A stretch of 43,941 bases of DNA from Sphingopyxis sp. GTDB taxonomy: Bacteria; Pseudomonadota; Alphaproteobacteria; Sphingomonadales; Sphingomonadaceae. The notes beneath the pieces are model-generated. The model ran no database searches. It was not told the DNA's origin and saw only the letters and a list, made by a program, of their open reading frames with translations. Location of the stretch: the NCBI GenBank assembly GCA_016793775.1, contig JAEULK010000059.1:1-43941 (forward strand), in the 5' to 3' direction. The translations under genes and the position numbers were made by a program. Shown piece after piece: positions 28,500 through 36,761 of the stretch (position 1 is its first letter; the number at the start of each line of letters is the position of its first letter).

Positions 28500-29200
28500 G
28501 GCTTTTTCCTCTTGCGGCGCTGGAAGGACCAGATCAGCAGCCATGCGCCCGAGACGGCCATCGCAAAGGCGCTCCAGGTCGCGACGCGAAGCAGCGGATT
28601 GTTGACGTCGGTGCGCTCATCATAGTCCATGATGTGGAGCATCCAGGCGAAGTCGAAGACGCGCCACAGCGCGTGGCGCCGCGAGATCAGCTCGCCGGTC
28701 GCGGGCGAGAGGTAGAGCGTCGGACGATTCCAGCCCTCGAACTCCACTTGCCAATAGGGTGGTTTCCGCGACTGCATTTCCTGCGGCGCCGTCGTCAGCA
28801 GGCGAACCGACACGATCTTGCCGTCTCCGGTGTAGATGCGCCGCGCCTGCTCGCGGACCTGGGACTCGGTAAGAGCAGGCAACGGCGCACCCGACCGGGC
28901 ATCGAACAGGCGCGCGCCTTCGGGTGTCTCGGCGCGCCAGACGGGGCGGCCGAAGAAGCGCTGCAAGCGCAGCTCGGAGACACCCGGGGCGACCGCAACG
29001 ACCCGGGACGGCGGCGCAAGACCTGAAAGATTATAGGGTTCCGCAGCCGGCGTGCGGACGAGATGGTCGCCGTGGATAGTGTCGATGTGCACGACCACCA
29101 TATAGAAGCCGGTCAGCGTCCAGAGCAGTGCCTGGACGCCGACCACCAGAGCCAGCCATTTATGCGTTCGCCGGACGAGCAGCGGCCAACGGATCGCCAT
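28496..29200 (-). CDS. PepSY-domain membrane protein 1
   Basis: 234 residues with the same build as its neighbour: RRTHKWLALVVGVQALLWTLTGFYMVVV at the N-terminus, a soluble middle, FAWMLHIMDYDERTDVNNPLLR, and a final membrane helix with a basic tail. The two PepSY genes look like diverged duplicates and may work as a pair in the inner membrane. It starts about 11 bases after the TonB receptor stop, so it belongs to the same transcript. Confidence 0.8.
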   Translation of the reverse strand: MAIRWPLLVRRTHKWLALVVGVQALLWTLTGFYMVVVHIDTIHGDHLVRTPAAEPYNLSGLAPPSRVVAVAPGVSELRLQRFFGRPVWRAETPEGARLFDARSGAPLPALTESQVREQARRIYTGDGKIVSVRLLTTAPQEMQSRKPPYWQVEFEGWNRPTLYLSPATGELISRRHALWRVFDFAWMLHIMDYDERTDVNNPLLRVATWSAFAMAVSGAWLLIWSFQRRKRKKP

Positions 29201-29211
29201 ATCGAATACCC

Positions 29212-31914
29212 TCAGAAAGCCGTCCGGAAGCCGACGTAGAAACGCCGTCCCAGCAGATCATAAGTCATCGTGTCGGTATTCGCATCCGTGAAGCTCTGGA
29301 TGTAGGGCGCCTTTCGATCGAAAAGATTGTCGACGCCGACTTGGAAGCGCGTCTTCTCGTCGACCTCAAAAGCGAGCTGGAGATTGTGGTAGAAAACGTT
29401 CGGCGTGCTGTATCCGATTTCACCGGGCGATGCGTTGAAATCGGTCGCCTTGCCGATCCACTGCGTCGACCAGGTCGCGCTGATGCCGTCCTTCTCGGCG
29501 GTCAGTACGCCATAGCCGCGCCACTTCGAATAGCCGCCGTTGCCGCCGCCGATGAAGCCGTCGAAATCGATCGGCGCGCCGCCCGGAAAGGGCAGGACGA
29601 CATATTTATTGAGATAGGTGAGATTGACGTCGAGCGAGATGTTCACACTGCCGATGCCGCCCGCATAGACGAGCCCGAGATCAAGGCCGTTCATTTCCTC
29701 GCGGCCGGTGTTGATCGGCTGAGCGGACAGGAAAGTGACTTCGCCGGTCAACGGGCTGCGCGTGAAATCGTCGCAAAAGGGGTGCGACAGATTCTGGCTC
29801 GCGTAGCAGATCGACAGCTTCGTGGACCCAGGAATGGCACGGATCGCGTCCTTGATCTTGATATCAAACCAGTCGGCGGTGAGTGACAGGCCGGGGACCA
29901 GCCCCTTCGGCGAGATCACCGTGCCGACCGTCCAGGTGGTCGAGCTTTCGGGCTGCAGATTCTCGTTCCCGCCCACCGTGGTGAGGATCGTGGTCCCGAG
30001 CTGGACATAATTGGCGGGCACGCCCGATGCCTGACAGTTCGCCATCAGCGTCGCATTGCCGCTGGTCGAGTAGCGCGAGCAAGGATCGGTCGTCGTCAGA
30101 TTGCCTTCCGACACCCCGCCGAACAGTTCGGGGACGTTCGGAATGCGGAAACCCGTCCCATAGGTGCCGCGCAGGCGGAAACTGTCGTTGATGACCCAGT
30201 CGATGCTACCCTTATAGTTCCAGTCGCTCCCGAAAAGGTCGTAGTTCGAGTAGCGAACCGCGCCGTCGAGCGTAAGCGACTGGAAGAAGGGCTTGTCAGC
30301 CAGGATCGGCACCGACAGCTCGAGATAGGCTTCCTTCGCGATGCTCGTTCCCGAAATCGGACTTTGCTGGTTGGTGTTCGCGATGCCGAGCACGGTCAGC
30401 GGATCGGGATCGCGCCAGCCCTTCTCCTTGCGATAGACGACGCCCGCCGCGAAGGAGACAGGCCCCGCAGGCATTTTGAAAAGATCGCCATTGATGTCTG
30501 CCGTGACCGTCGCCAGCTCGTTTCCGCCGCGATCACGCGAGGTAAAGAGGATATAGTCCAGAACTTGCGGCGTGAGATCGCCGAACCCGAGATAGTCGCC
30601 GCACGGAATAGCCGCGCCCGGCGCCGGGCTGCACACGCCGGTATTGATGGTGTTGCGAACGCGCTCGAGGTTGGCGATGTTGGTTGAACCATCTACGGCT
30701 GTGTTGCGCCCGAATGCTCCAGCGACTTCCCATCCCCAATCGTTAGCCAGCTTGCCGCGCAGACCGAAGGTGCCCTGCCAGGTATCGGTTTCCTGGAAGA
30801 ACTGGCGCGGCCCTGGTTCAGCAAGGCGGCGCTGGACAAGAACAATATTCTGCCCCGTCGGGTTGGTCGGATTACTCGCCGCGATCGACAGGTTGCGCAG
30901 CGTTCCCGGCGTCGCGATCTGGTTCGACTTGCGGAAGGTGTAGAGGAACTCGCCAAATGCCTCTATATTGTCGGTCAGGTCATAGTCCGCAAAAAAGGCC
31001 GTGCTGACACGCTCGACCGGGCTGACCGCATTCAGGAATGGGTTCGAATTGAAATTATGCTTCGCGGCACTGTACGGCTCGAAGAAATTGCCGTTGCCGC
31101 CCGGCACCTGGTTGAAATTGATTTGCTGACCGTTGGGCAGCACGGCGCGCCCGCCGATGGTCGAGGCGCTGTTGACGCAGCTCAATGACCCCGGCGTCGT
31201 TTCGGCAAGCGAGCATGGCGCCCGCGTGGCCATATTGACCGCCTTGGTCTTCTGGTAGGTGACGGCCGCCATGAAGCCGCCGCGGTCGTTGCGGATGCCC
31301 CAGAGGAGGTCGGCGGTGAAATCCGAGCCGTCGCCCTTTCCGGTAAGGCCCTGGCGGACGCTCAGCCCGAGCCCCTCATAGTCGGTGCGGGTCACGAGGT
31401 TGACCACGCCCGCCATCGCATCCGCGCCATAAATGGCCGAGGCACCGTCCTTGAGTACATCGGTGCGCGCGAGCGCGGCAACCGGGATCATGTTGAGGTC
31501 AGGCGACGAGTTCGCGCCGGTGCCGCCCGCGACGAGGCGGCGGCCGTTGAGAAGGACGAGGGTGCGCTTGATGCCGAGGCCGCGCAGGTTGACCTGAGCC
31601 GTACCATAGCCGTTGTTCGCCCAGTAAGCCGAGGTCTGGTTGCCCGCGAAGCCGGCATTGGCCGGAAGGCGCTGCAACACGGTCTCGATATTGACCAGGC
31701 CGGTATTTTCGATCTGCTCGGCCGACACGACGGTGGCGGGGCCGACGCCGGCAAGATCCTGGCGGCGGATACGCGAACCGGTCACCACGATGTCGCTTCC
31801 CGCTTCGCTCGCCTCCGCGGCGGACGCGGGGGCCGCTCCATCCTGGGCGAAAGCCGGCGTTGCGATAGTTGCGACCACCGCGGCGCTCGCGAGCAATGAT
31901 TTTCTGATCGACAT
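29212..31914 (-). CDS. TonB-dependent outer-membrane receptor
   Basis: 900 residues. A signal peptide ends at AFAQ (residue 24). The plug domain begins near residue 40 with DIVVTGSRIRR, a sequence common in sphingomonad receptors, and includes NLRGLGIKRTLVLLNGRRLV. The barrel occupies the rest and ends with the expected C-terminal phenylalanine (GRRFYVGFRTAF). The substrate cannot be read from sequence. Two PepSY genes follow in the operon and a HutC-like regulator faces it. A metal-chelate or amino-acid/peptide ligand is a guess. Confidence 0.93.
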   Translation of the reverse strand: MSIRKSLLASAAVVATIATPAFAQDGAAPASAAEASEAGSDIVVTGSRIRRQDLAGVGPATVVSAEQIENTGLVNIETVLQRLPANAGFAGNQTSAYWANNGYGTAQVNLRGLGIKRTLVLLNGRRLVAGGTGANSSPDLNMIPVAALARTDVLKDGASAIYGADAMAGVVNLVTRTDYEGLGLSVRQGLTGKGDGSDFTADLLWGIRNDRGGFMAAVTYQKTKAVNMATRAPCSLAETTPGSLSCVNSASTIGGRAVLPNGQQINFNQVPGGNGNFFEPYSAAKHNFNSNPFLNAVSPVERVSTAFFADYDLTDNIEAFGEFLYTFRKSNQIATPGTLRNLSIAASNPTNPTGQNIVLVQRRLAEPGPRQFFQETDTWQGTFGLRGKLANDWGWEVAGAFGRNTAVDGSTNIANLERVRNTINTGVCSPAPGAAIPCGDYLGFGDLTPQVLDYILFTSRDRGGNELATVTADINGDLFKMPAGPVSFAAGVVYRKEKGWRDPDPLTVLGIANTNQQSPISGTSIAKEAYLELSVPILADKPFFQSLTLDGAVRYSNYDLFGSDWNYKGSIDWVINDSFRLRGTYGTGFRIPNVPELFGGVSEGNLTTTDPCSRYSTSGNATLMANCQASGVPANYVQLGTTILTTVGGNENLQPESSTTWTVGTVISPKGLVPGLSLTADWFDIKIKDAIRAIPGSTKLSICYASQNLSHPFCDDFTRSPLTGEVTFLSAQPINTGREEMNGLDLGLVYAGGIGSVNISLDVNLTYLNKYVVLPFPGGAPIDFDGFIGGGNGGYSKWRGYGVLTAEKDGISATWSTQWIGKATDFNASPGEIGYSTPNVFYHNLQLAFEVDEKTRFQVGVDNLFDRKAPYIQSFTDANTDTMTYDLLGRRFYVGFRTAF

Positions 31915-31959
31915 GCGAAACCCCCTTTTGGTTCGTGATGAACCGCAGAGAGCATCAAT

Positions 31960-31969
31960 TGTATATACA
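31960..31969. promoter_or_regulatory. HutC-type operator TGTATATACA before the receptor
   Basis: A perfect 10-base palindrome, TGTA-TA-TACA, matches the TGTA-N2-TACA form I recall for HutC proteins. It sits 46 bases before the receptor start, in an AT-rich stretch that should hold the core promoter. A related sequence occurs at the regulator's own promoter. Confidence 0.7.
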
Positions 31970-32134
31970 GGTCAATATAAAATATGACGTAACTTCAATA
32001 TCTTAGTTCTAAATCAGAAGGTCGCACCAGATATTGCTAATACGCATCCCAAAGCCCTACCCCTCATGCATCGCGATATTTTTTTGCACATGGGGTCGAA
32101 CAGCGCCCGAGAGAGGTCGCGCCCGCTCAAAATC

Positions 32135-32151
32135 GTGTAATTTAATTACAC
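32135..32151. promoter_or_regulatory. 17-base palindrome, unassigned operator candidate
   Basis: GTGTAATTTAATTACAC has two perfect 8-base arms around one T and is followed by a run of seven C. It lies about 220 bases before the receptor start and about 95 bases after the frameshifted lipoprotein. Neither strand shows a T-run, so it is more operator-like than terminator-like. No regulator can be named. Confidence 0.5.
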
Positions 32152-32245
32152 CCCCCCGATCACGCGCCGCGCTTCGGCGCATCGCCGTGCGTCGCCCGAA
32201 GGCGAGTCGAACCCGTCATCGGTCGATCGGGCGGGGGGATATCCC

Positions 32246-32403
32246 CTACATCTTGTCCATGTCATGCCCGGCGTGGGGATCGGGCTCGGGGTCGGCAGGC
32301 TTGGGGACCTCCGGCGCCGGCTTCGCTCGAGACGGAACAGCCACCTTCGGCTTCGGCGTGGGACGCGACATCTCGGGCGACCGGGGCGCTGCCTTCAAAC
32401 CGC
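32246..32403 (-). pseudogene. Displaced-frame C-terminal half of the copper-cluster lipoprotein
   Basis: Downstream of the lipoprotein stop, another frame continues as GLKAAPRSPEMSRPTPKPKV and ends in PDPHAGHDMDKM and a TAG. This proline- and lysine-rich text, with a His/Met end, fits a metal-cluster lipoprotein. It reads straight on from the first half if the CCCC run (plus-strand GGGG at 32404-32407) had one more base. The joined product would have 111 residues. A real frameshift and a sequencing slip cannot be told apart here. A free-standing 41-residue frame from an ATG at 32371 is also possible. Confidence 0.55.
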
Positions 32404-32580
32404 CGGGGCCTCGGCTGCCGTCTTTTCCGCGGCTGGCGGGGCCTCGACCGGCGCCAGCGCGACTGCGGCGGATTCGTCCTGGACAGGGGCGACGTCGGCT
32501 TCCTGTCGCGGCTCGGCGCCGCAGCCCGCGAGCACAAGCATGAACGCAGCGGCGGCCGACAGGGGGACGAAACGCGTCAT
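32395..32580 (-). CDS. Small lipoprotein at the end of the cop operon, apparently truncated by frameshift
   Basis: 61 residues as read. MTRFVPLSAAAAFMLVLAGC has a lipobox with Cys20. The rest is rich in Ala, Glu and Pro and ends at a TGA, just after a CCCC run. It lies about 30 bases after the DUF411 gene and in the same direction. Its function is unknown. The His/Met-rich tail that seems to belong to it continues in another frame. Confidence 0.6.
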   Translation of the reverse strand: MTRFVPLSAAAAFMLVLAGCGAEPRQEADVAPVQDESAAVALAPVEAPPAAEKTAAEAPAV

Positions 32581-32609
32581 ATCAAATCTTCCTATTGCCG
32601 TACATCGGG

Positions 32610-33134
32610 TCACGCACGGAACTGTGAAGCCTTGCCGTCCTTGGCGAAGGCCATCACTTCGAAGGCGTCGATACTTCCGTCCGGCATTTCCATTCCCGGA
32701 GACCCGCGCGGCATTCCGGGCACGGCAATGCCGCGAATGTCGCGCGGCTTGTCGGCCAGGATTTTGGCGACATGGCGCATGGGAACATGGCCCTCGATCG
32801 CGTAATCGCCGACGATCGCGGTGTGGCAGGACGCCAACTCGGCGGGAACACCATGCCGCGCCTTGACGGCAGGCATGTCCGAGCGACTCTCGACGGTGAC
32901 CGCATAGCCCTCGGCGCGAGCAATGTCGGCCCATGCTTCGCAGCAGCCGCATTCCGGGTCACGATAGACGAGAATGGGCACGTCGCGCTTGCCTTTGACC
33001 GGCGCGGGAGATGCTCTGGCCTCGGACGGTCCCGCGGCGGCTGACTTGCGATCACACCCGGCGAGCGCCGCGGCGGCGCCAGCCACGATGAGGCCGAGAA
33101 GGTTTCGCCGGCTGTAGATAGATGCCATCTTCAT
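32610..33134 (-). CDS. DUF411 copper protein (CopG-like) with twin-arginine lipoprotein signal
   Basis: 174 residues. SRRNLLGLIVAGAAAALAGC combines a twin-arginine pattern and a lipobox (Cys27). The DUF411 core has the CXCC motif in DPECGCCEAW, and later HTAIVGDYAIEGHVPMRHV, a hallmark of the family. DUF411 proteins include CopG, a periplasmic copper-binding and redox protein found in cop clusters. Its start lies 20 bases after the copB stop. The alternative start is the second ATG, two codons on. Confidence 0.88.
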   Translation of the reverse strand: MKMASIYSRRNLLGLIVAGAAAALAGCDRKSAAAGPSEARASPAPVKGKRDVPILVYRDPECGCCEAWADIARAEGYAVTVESRSDMPAVKARHGVPAELASCHTAIVGDYAIEGHVPMRHVAKILADKPRDIRGIAVPGMPRGSPGMEMPDGSIDAFEVMAFAKDGKASQFRA

Positions 33135-33154
33135 GTTCGTCCCACCGCGAGAGT

Positions 33155-34231
33155 CTAGAACCAGGCCCGCACCCCCATCACGAAGCTTACGCCGCTAGGG
33201 TCTTCACCCGCGGCACGGGCGAAACGCGCCGTGTCGCCGACCTTGCGCGCCCATTCGACCCCGACATAGGGCGCAAATTCCTTCACGATCTCGTAGCGCA
33301 GGCGGAGACCGAGCTCGACGTCCGAGAGACCCGACCCCACGCCCGTCTCGGGCACGTCCTGAGCCGAGAAATTGAGTTCGGCCATTGGCTGGAGAATCAG
33401 CTTCTGCGTAATTCGCTGGTCATAATAGCCTTCGAGCCGGCCGAGGAGATCGCCCTTGTTCGAGAGGAACAATGCGCCCTCGACTTCGAACCAATAGGGG
33501 GCGAGCCCTTCGAAGCCGATCGTCGCATAGGTCCGGTCCGGGCCCGGCCCGAGATCCCGCCGAATACCCGCCTGCGCATTGAAATAGGGTCCGATCGCCC
33601 GGCTGTAGAGCATCTGCAATTCGGCTCCCTCAATGCCTTCGCCGAAGACGCCCTCGCCTTCGCTCTTGATCGTAAGCCGGTTGATATCGCCGCCGTACCA
33701 GGCCTCGCCGTCCCAGCGGAAGCCGTCGCCGCCCTTGCGCACCTGATACTCGGCAAGATTGAAGCTGATGAAAGCGATTGTCTGCGCGCCATTCTCCTTC
33801 ATCATCTCGTGGCGCGAGTGCTCCATCTCCGCCGCCGGATAGATGCGGTCGGCATACCAGTCGGACGGCGGTGCTGGCGCGGGAGCGTCGCCGGGTGCAA
33901 GGTCGGTGCCGGTGGCCCCGGGCGCCGGTTCGTTTGCCGCACTGGCCTTTGGGACGCAGTGGCCCATTTTCGCATGCTCGGGCGGGCAGTCCGGCGCGTC
34001 CGTCGCCTTCTGGTCCATTTCCATGCCGGGCATCTCGCCATGATCCATGCCCGCCATCGGCTCGGTCTCGGGTTGCGGCTTCGCTGAAACGGGCGGTTGG
34101 GCGACGGGCTGCGCGGGCTTGGACGGCATCGTCATCCCGGGCATCGACGAGTGATCCATCGACTGCGCGGCAGCCGGCGAAGCGAAGGCGAGCGCAGCGG
34201 TCCCGCCGAGAAAAAGGGCGGCGCGGGTCAT
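33155..34231 (-). CDS. copB: Copper resistance outer-membrane protein CopB
   Basis: 358 residues from the ATG at 34231, in a four-base overlap with copA; the longer open frame to 34552 only shadows copA. A signal peptide is followed by a Met/His-rich segment (MDHSSMPGMTMPS, MAGMDHGEMPGMEMD) and the peptide CPPEHAKMGHC. The C-terminal 220 residues are a beta-barrel-like CopB domain with DWYADRIYPAAEMEHSRHEM at its start. It should bind or move copper at the outer membrane together with CopA. Confidence 0.94.
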   Translation of the reverse strand: MTRAALFLGGTAALAFASPAAAQSMDHSSMPGMTMPSKPAQPVAQPPVSAKPQPETEPMAGMDHGEMPGMEMDQKATDAPDCPPEHAKMGHCVPKASAANEPAPGATGTDLAPGDAPAPAPPSDWYADRIYPAAEMEHSRHEMMKENGAQTIAFISFNLAEYQVRKGGDGFRWDGEAWYGGDINRLTIKSEGEGVFGEGIEGAELQMLYSRAIGPYFNAQAGIRRDLGPGPDRTYATIGFEGLAPYWFEVEGALFLSNKGDLLGRLEGYYDQRITQKLILQPMAELNFSAQDVPETGVGSGLSDVELGLRLRYEIVKEFAPYVGVEWARKVGDTARFARAAGEDPSGVSFVMGVRAWF

Positions 34232-36072
34232 TCGGCGTCTCCCTTCGGACGGACGCTCACGACGCGCATCATCCCTGCGTGCATGTGATAGAGCAAATGA
34301 CAGTGGAACGCCCAGTCGCCGAGCGCGTCGGCGGTAAAATCGAAGCTCGCGGTGCCGCCCGGCTGGACGAGCACCGTATGCTTGCGGGGCGAGCGGTCGC
34401 CCTTGCCCGTGACCAGTTCGAAGAAATGGCCATGCAGATGGATAGGGTGGCTCATCATCGAATCGTTGATGAGGTTGATCCGCACCCGCTCGCCCTCGAT
34501 GAAGGGGATCGGCTCGTGACGATCGGACATCTTCACGCCATCGAACGACCACATGAAGCGTTCCATGTTGCCGGTGAGGTGAATGTCGAGCGAACGCGAG
34601 GCAGCGCGCACGTCGGGGTTGCGTTCGAGCGCGACGAGATCGTGATAGGTCAGCACCTTATGCCCGACACCTTCGAGCCCCTGCCCCGGCTCGCCCATGC
34701 GATCAGAGGGCATCGGCGAGATCGTCTGGACGCTCGGGTCGCGCTTCACCTGCGGCGCGACGCTGAAATCGCGCATGCTGTGCTGCATCGCGCCGCCCGA
34801 TCCATGATCCATGCCGGCCATTGCGCCGCCTTCGCCCGCAGCAGTGCAATGGCCCATTTTGGCATGTTCGGGAGGACAGGCGGGATCGGCCGCCGGCATC
34901 GGCATCGCGCCCATGTCGCCGCCACCCGAATGATTCATGCCCGCCATCGAACCGCCCGACATGTCGCCCATGCCCATGTCCTTCATCGTCGCGAGGGGGC
35001 GCTCGCGCAGCGGCGGAACCTCGGCGACCATGCCGGCACGCGGCGCGAGCCTCGCGCGCGCCATGCCCGAGCGGTCGTTCGCCTCGGCGACGAGCGTGTA
35101 GGCGCGGTCCTCGACCGGGGTTACGATGACATCATAGGTTTCGGCGACGGCGATCTGGAATTCGTCGATCTCGGTCGGTACGACATTGAGGCCGTCGGCT
35201 TGCACGACCGTCAGCCGCAGACGGGGAATACGCACGTTGAAGATCGTCATCGCGGATGCATTGATGATCCGCAGCCGCACCCGCTCGCCCGGGTTGAAAA
35301 GCGCGGTCCAGTTGTCGCGGGGACCGTGACCATTAACGAGGAAGGTGTAGGTCGATCCATTGACGTCTGCGACGTCGGTCGGGTCCATGCGCATCGCGCC
35401 CCACTCGATGCGTTCTTTCAGCGGCTGGTCCTTGCCCGCGAGAAGCCCCGACAGCGTCTGGCGCTGCATGTTGAAATGGCCCGGGTTGACCTTGAGCTTG
35501 CGGAAGATCGCCTCGGGGGAGAGCTGGCTGTGGTCGGACAGCACCACGACATGCTCGCGGTCGTAACCGATCGGGTCGGCGCCCGCCGGATCGATCACGA
35601 TCGGTCCGTAGTGGCCGAGCTGCTCCTGGAGCCCCGAATGGCTGTGATACCAATAGGTTCCTGACTGTACGACCGGGAATTCGTAAACGAATTGCGAGCG
35701 GGGCCTGATGCCGGGAAAGCTGACCCCCGGCACGCCGTCCATATGGAAGGGCAGGATGAGTCCGTGCCAGTGGATCGAGCTGTCCTCGTCGAGATCGTTG
35801 ATGACGGTGAGTTTCGCCGTCTGCCCTTCCTTCAACCGCACAAGCGGCGCCGGCACGGTGCCGTTGATCCCGATCGCCCGGCTGAGCTTGCCGTCGATAC
35901 GCATCGTCTGCCGTGCGATGCGCAGCGTGATGTCATTGCCCGACACGGTGGGAACGGGCGCCGTGATACCCTGCGACATGGGCTGCGCCCAGGCGGGGAA
36001 CCATGCCGCCGCGGCGGCAACTGCCCCGCCGCCCAAAGTCGCACCCACGAACCGACGCCTGTCTACCTGCAT
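34228..36072 (-). CDS. copA: Multicopper oxidase CopA (periplasmic copper resistance)
   Basis: 614 residues with a twin-arginine signal (MQVDRRRFVGATLGGGAVAA). Copper ligands of the first domain appear as SIHWHGL and YWYHSHSG. The C-terminal type 1/type 3 motifs appear as HPIHLHGHFFELV and HCHLLYHMHAGMM. A Met/His-rich insert near residues 350-420 includes MKDMGMGDMSGGSMAGMNHS and CPPEHAKMGHC, the same 11-residue peptide as in CopB. It should oxidise Cu(I) to Cu(II) and bind copper. A sigma-type promoter shared with two other operons lies just upstream. Confidence 0.96.
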   Translation of the reverse strand: MQVDRRRFVGATLGGGAVAAAAAWFPAWAQPMSQGITAPVPTVSGNDITLRIARQTMRIDGKLSRAIGINGTVPAPLVRLKEGQTAKLTVINDLDEDSSIHWHGLILPFHMDGVPGVSFPGIRPRSQFVYEFPVVQSGTYWYHSHSGLQEQLGHYGPIVIDPAGADPIGYDREHVVVLSDHSQLSPEAIFRKLKVNPGHFNMQRQTLSGLLAGKDQPLKERIEWGAMRMDPTDVADVNGSTYTFLVNGHGPRDNWTALFNPGERVRLRIINASAMTIFNVRIPRLRLTVVQADGLNVVPTEIDEFQIAVAETYDVIVTPVEDRAYTLVAEANDRSGMARARLAPRAGMVAEVPPLRERPLATMKDMGMGDMSGGSMAGMNHSGGGDMGAMPMPAADPACPPEHAKMGHCTAAGEGGAMAGMDHGSGGAMQHSMRDFSVAPQVKRDPSVQTISPMPSDRMGEPGQGLEGVGHKVLTYHDLVALERNPDVRAASRSLDIHLTGNMERFMWSFDGVKMSDRHEPIPFIEGERVRINLINDSMMSHPIHLHGHFFELVTGKGDRSPRKHTVLVQPGGTASFDFTADALGDWAFHCHLLYHMHAGMMRVVSVRPKGDAE

Positions 36073-36106
36073 GTTCTTCCCGACCGTTTCCGAATGTTCC
36101 TAATGC

Positions 36107-36138
36107 CATACGCAGGCGCGGCGCCTGCCCCTCATCGG
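36107..36138 (-). promoter_or_regulatory. ECF-type promoter of copAB (GRTGAGGG-N15-GCGTATK)
   Basis: On the minus strand CCGATGAGGG, 15 bases, then GCGTATG, ending 35 bases before the copA ATG. The same element with the same 15-base spacing precedes the sigma cassette (37497-37528) and copC (37546-37577). The GCGTAT box suits the CGT-type -10 boxes of ECF sigma factors. Confidence 0.75.
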
Positions 36139-36176
36139 CCTGCATGAAAAAGAGGGATGCGCGTGACATCTGCCGG

Positions 36177-36761
36177 TCAATCGCCCGCGTTTTCGCTCGC
36201 TCCGCCAAGCAGCAGCTTGAGCCGTGCCCGCGCCCGATAAAGGCGGGTTTCGACGGTCTTTTCGCTGACGTCGAGCATCGCCGCGGCTTCGGACTGGCTG
36301 ACCTCGTCGAGGCCGCGAAGGAGGAGCACTTCGCGCAAGTTTGCGGGCAGCGCCGCAACCGCCTCGCGAACCCGCGCCAGCTCCAGCCGGTCGCCCACTT
36401 CCATGTCGGGCGACGGGGTTTCGCTGGCGACATGATGCGCGATATCGAGCGGCAATGCGCGGGAGAAAAAGGCGCGCACCTTCCGCCGGCGTCCCCAGTC
36501 GCGGCATTTGTTCAGTGCGATCCGCGATATCCAGATACGAAACGGCCGCGTGCCATCATAGCGATCGAGCGCCGAGAATCCGGCGACAAAGCTTTCCTGC
36601 GTCAGATCCATGGCTTCATCGGTGTCGCCGATATGCTTGACGATCAGCCGGTACACCGCCGCCTTGTGGCGGCTCAGCAACTCGCGATAGGCGTCCTCAT
36701 GCTTGGCGCGGGCACGCGCCGCAAGATTCTGGTCGCTAAGCTGCGATAGGTCGGGGCTCAC
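36177..36761 (-). CDS. ECF sigma factor, CnrH-like
   Basis: 194 residues with region 2 (YRLIVKHIGDTDEAMDLTQESFVAGFSALDRYDGTRPFRIWISRIALNKCRDWGRRR) and region 4 (LRGLDEVSQSEAAAMLDVSEKTVETRLYRARARLKLLL). It directs RNA polymerase to a small set of promoters. Its start overlaps the sensor gene by four bases. The position after an anti-sigma-like and a CnrX-like gene is the YXH order of Cupriavidus cnr. The copA promoter lies directly downstream. Confidence 0.93.
   Translation of the reverse strand: MSPDLSQLSDQNLAARARAKHEDAYRELLSRHKAAVYRLIVKHIGDTDEAMDLTQESFVAGFSALDRYDGTRPFRIWISRIALNKCRDWGRRRKVRAFFSRALPLDIAHHVASETPSPDMEVGDRLELARVREAVAALPANLREVLLLRGLDEVSQSEAAAMLDVSEKTVETRLYRARARLKLLLGGASENAGD

Larger units (their letters stand above)
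31915..32245. other. Intergenic region upstream of the TonB receptor operon (331 bases)
   Basis: No convincing gene was seen. The region is unusually AT-rich for the window and holds two palindromes: TGTATATACA at 31960-31969 and a 17-base one at 32135-32151. It also contains the end of the frameshifted lipoprotein transcript. Confidence 0.7.

Noticed and set aside
27765-29200. The two PepSY proteins as proven ferric reductases
   Set aside because: The family is broad and no heme or flavin motif is conclusive; kept as an inference only.
33778-35664. 628-codon plus-strand frame over copB and copA
   Set aside because: Shadow of Met/His-rich coding on the minus strand, where all copper motifs are found.
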